A DNA stretch of 64,000 bases from Coptis chinensis. Its lineage: Eukaryota; Streptophyta; Magnoliopsida; Ranunculales; Ranunculaceae. The translations under genes were made by a program, and so were the position numbers. Shown in pieces: positions 63,886 through 64,000 of the stretch. The stretch is taken from assembly GCA_015680905.1 (NCBI GenBank), contig CM027378.1, positions 71,639,501-71,703,500 on the forward strand, read 5' to 3'. A model generated the notes under the pieces. That model saw only the letters and a program-made list of their open reading frames with translations, did no database searches and was not told the DNA's origin. Each line of letters opens with the position of its first letter. Within the stretch, counting starts at the first letter, position 1.

Positions 63886-64000
63886 ATTCGAATTGGATTA
63901 CAAATTCGAATTAGCAATCCTTAAGTAAAGCCCAAAAAAACATGGAACCATTTGATATTACTGCCAAATTTCCTATAAAAATTGCGATCAACTCAAGACT

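Overview
This window is a nuclear plant DNA segment, almost certainly from a eudicot. The evidence is GT-AG introns, AT-rich intergenic DNA, and recognisable pieces of plant-only gene families (CSP41b, PPR, CIPK, 3-ketoacyl-CoA synthase, COBRA-like, CRINKLY4-type kinase). I found no confidently intact host gene. It is a nest of mobile elements plus a large collection of broken or partial host genes. The exact species cannot be told from the sequence.

Layout: 0-2.7 kb holds exon groups of CSP41b and of an unidentified gene (minus strand). 2.7-15.1 kb is an old Helitron: a Rep/helicase reading frame on the plus strand, split at 2920 by a complete 4.37-kb CACTA transposon (3-bp target duplication GAC), followed by an RPA1-like gene. 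The CACTA itself carries a PPR piece and the first two exons of a nucleotide-sugar transporter. 15.3-18.5 kb packs pieces of at least five unrelated genes in both orientations (HAC-type acetyltransferase, ACR4-like kinase, COBRA-like, MTP1, ACL5-like). 19-20.6 kb holds the first copy (A) of an unfamiliar small-protein family. 22-23.1 kb has RPN9 and small CTD-phosphatase exons, then a hAT-type MITE. 24.7-25.3 kb has the N-terminal part of another Helitron on the minus strand. 26.1-26.9 kb joins a pectinesterase piece to a flavin-monooxygenase piece; the latter recurs at 38.5-38.9 kb.

28.97-32.84 kb is a broken Ty1/copia element (minus) abutting an alpha-tubulin piece. 34.6-36.5 kb is a decayed PIF/Harbinger transposon with both of its genes. 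36.9-37.8 kb is a tandem-repeat field. 41.4-42.6 kb has GTE (NET-domain) and auxilin-like pieces. 43.8-47.65 kb is a second broken Ty1/copia element (minus). 48.36-48.88 kb is copy B of the small-protein family, its 3' tail cut by a solo LTR (49.88-50.48 kb) and by a 5'-truncated L1-type LINE (50.68-54.15 kb). 54.5-55.8 kb is a 3-ketoacyl-CoA synthase pseudogene split by a hAT element. 56.9-57.95 kb is a phospholipase D piece. 58.7-61.2 kb is copy C of the small-protein family, followed by an unrecognised two-exon frame. 62.4-63.9 kb has exons of a CIPK kinase.

The main point of interest is the recurring small-protein family (copies A, B, C). Its members have an N-terminal domain that looks like a divergent double-stranded-RNA-binding fold followed by a charged coiled-coil tail, and copies A and C share the same two-exon leader. 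The second is the density of captured, intron-bearing gene fragments around Helitron and CACTA elements.
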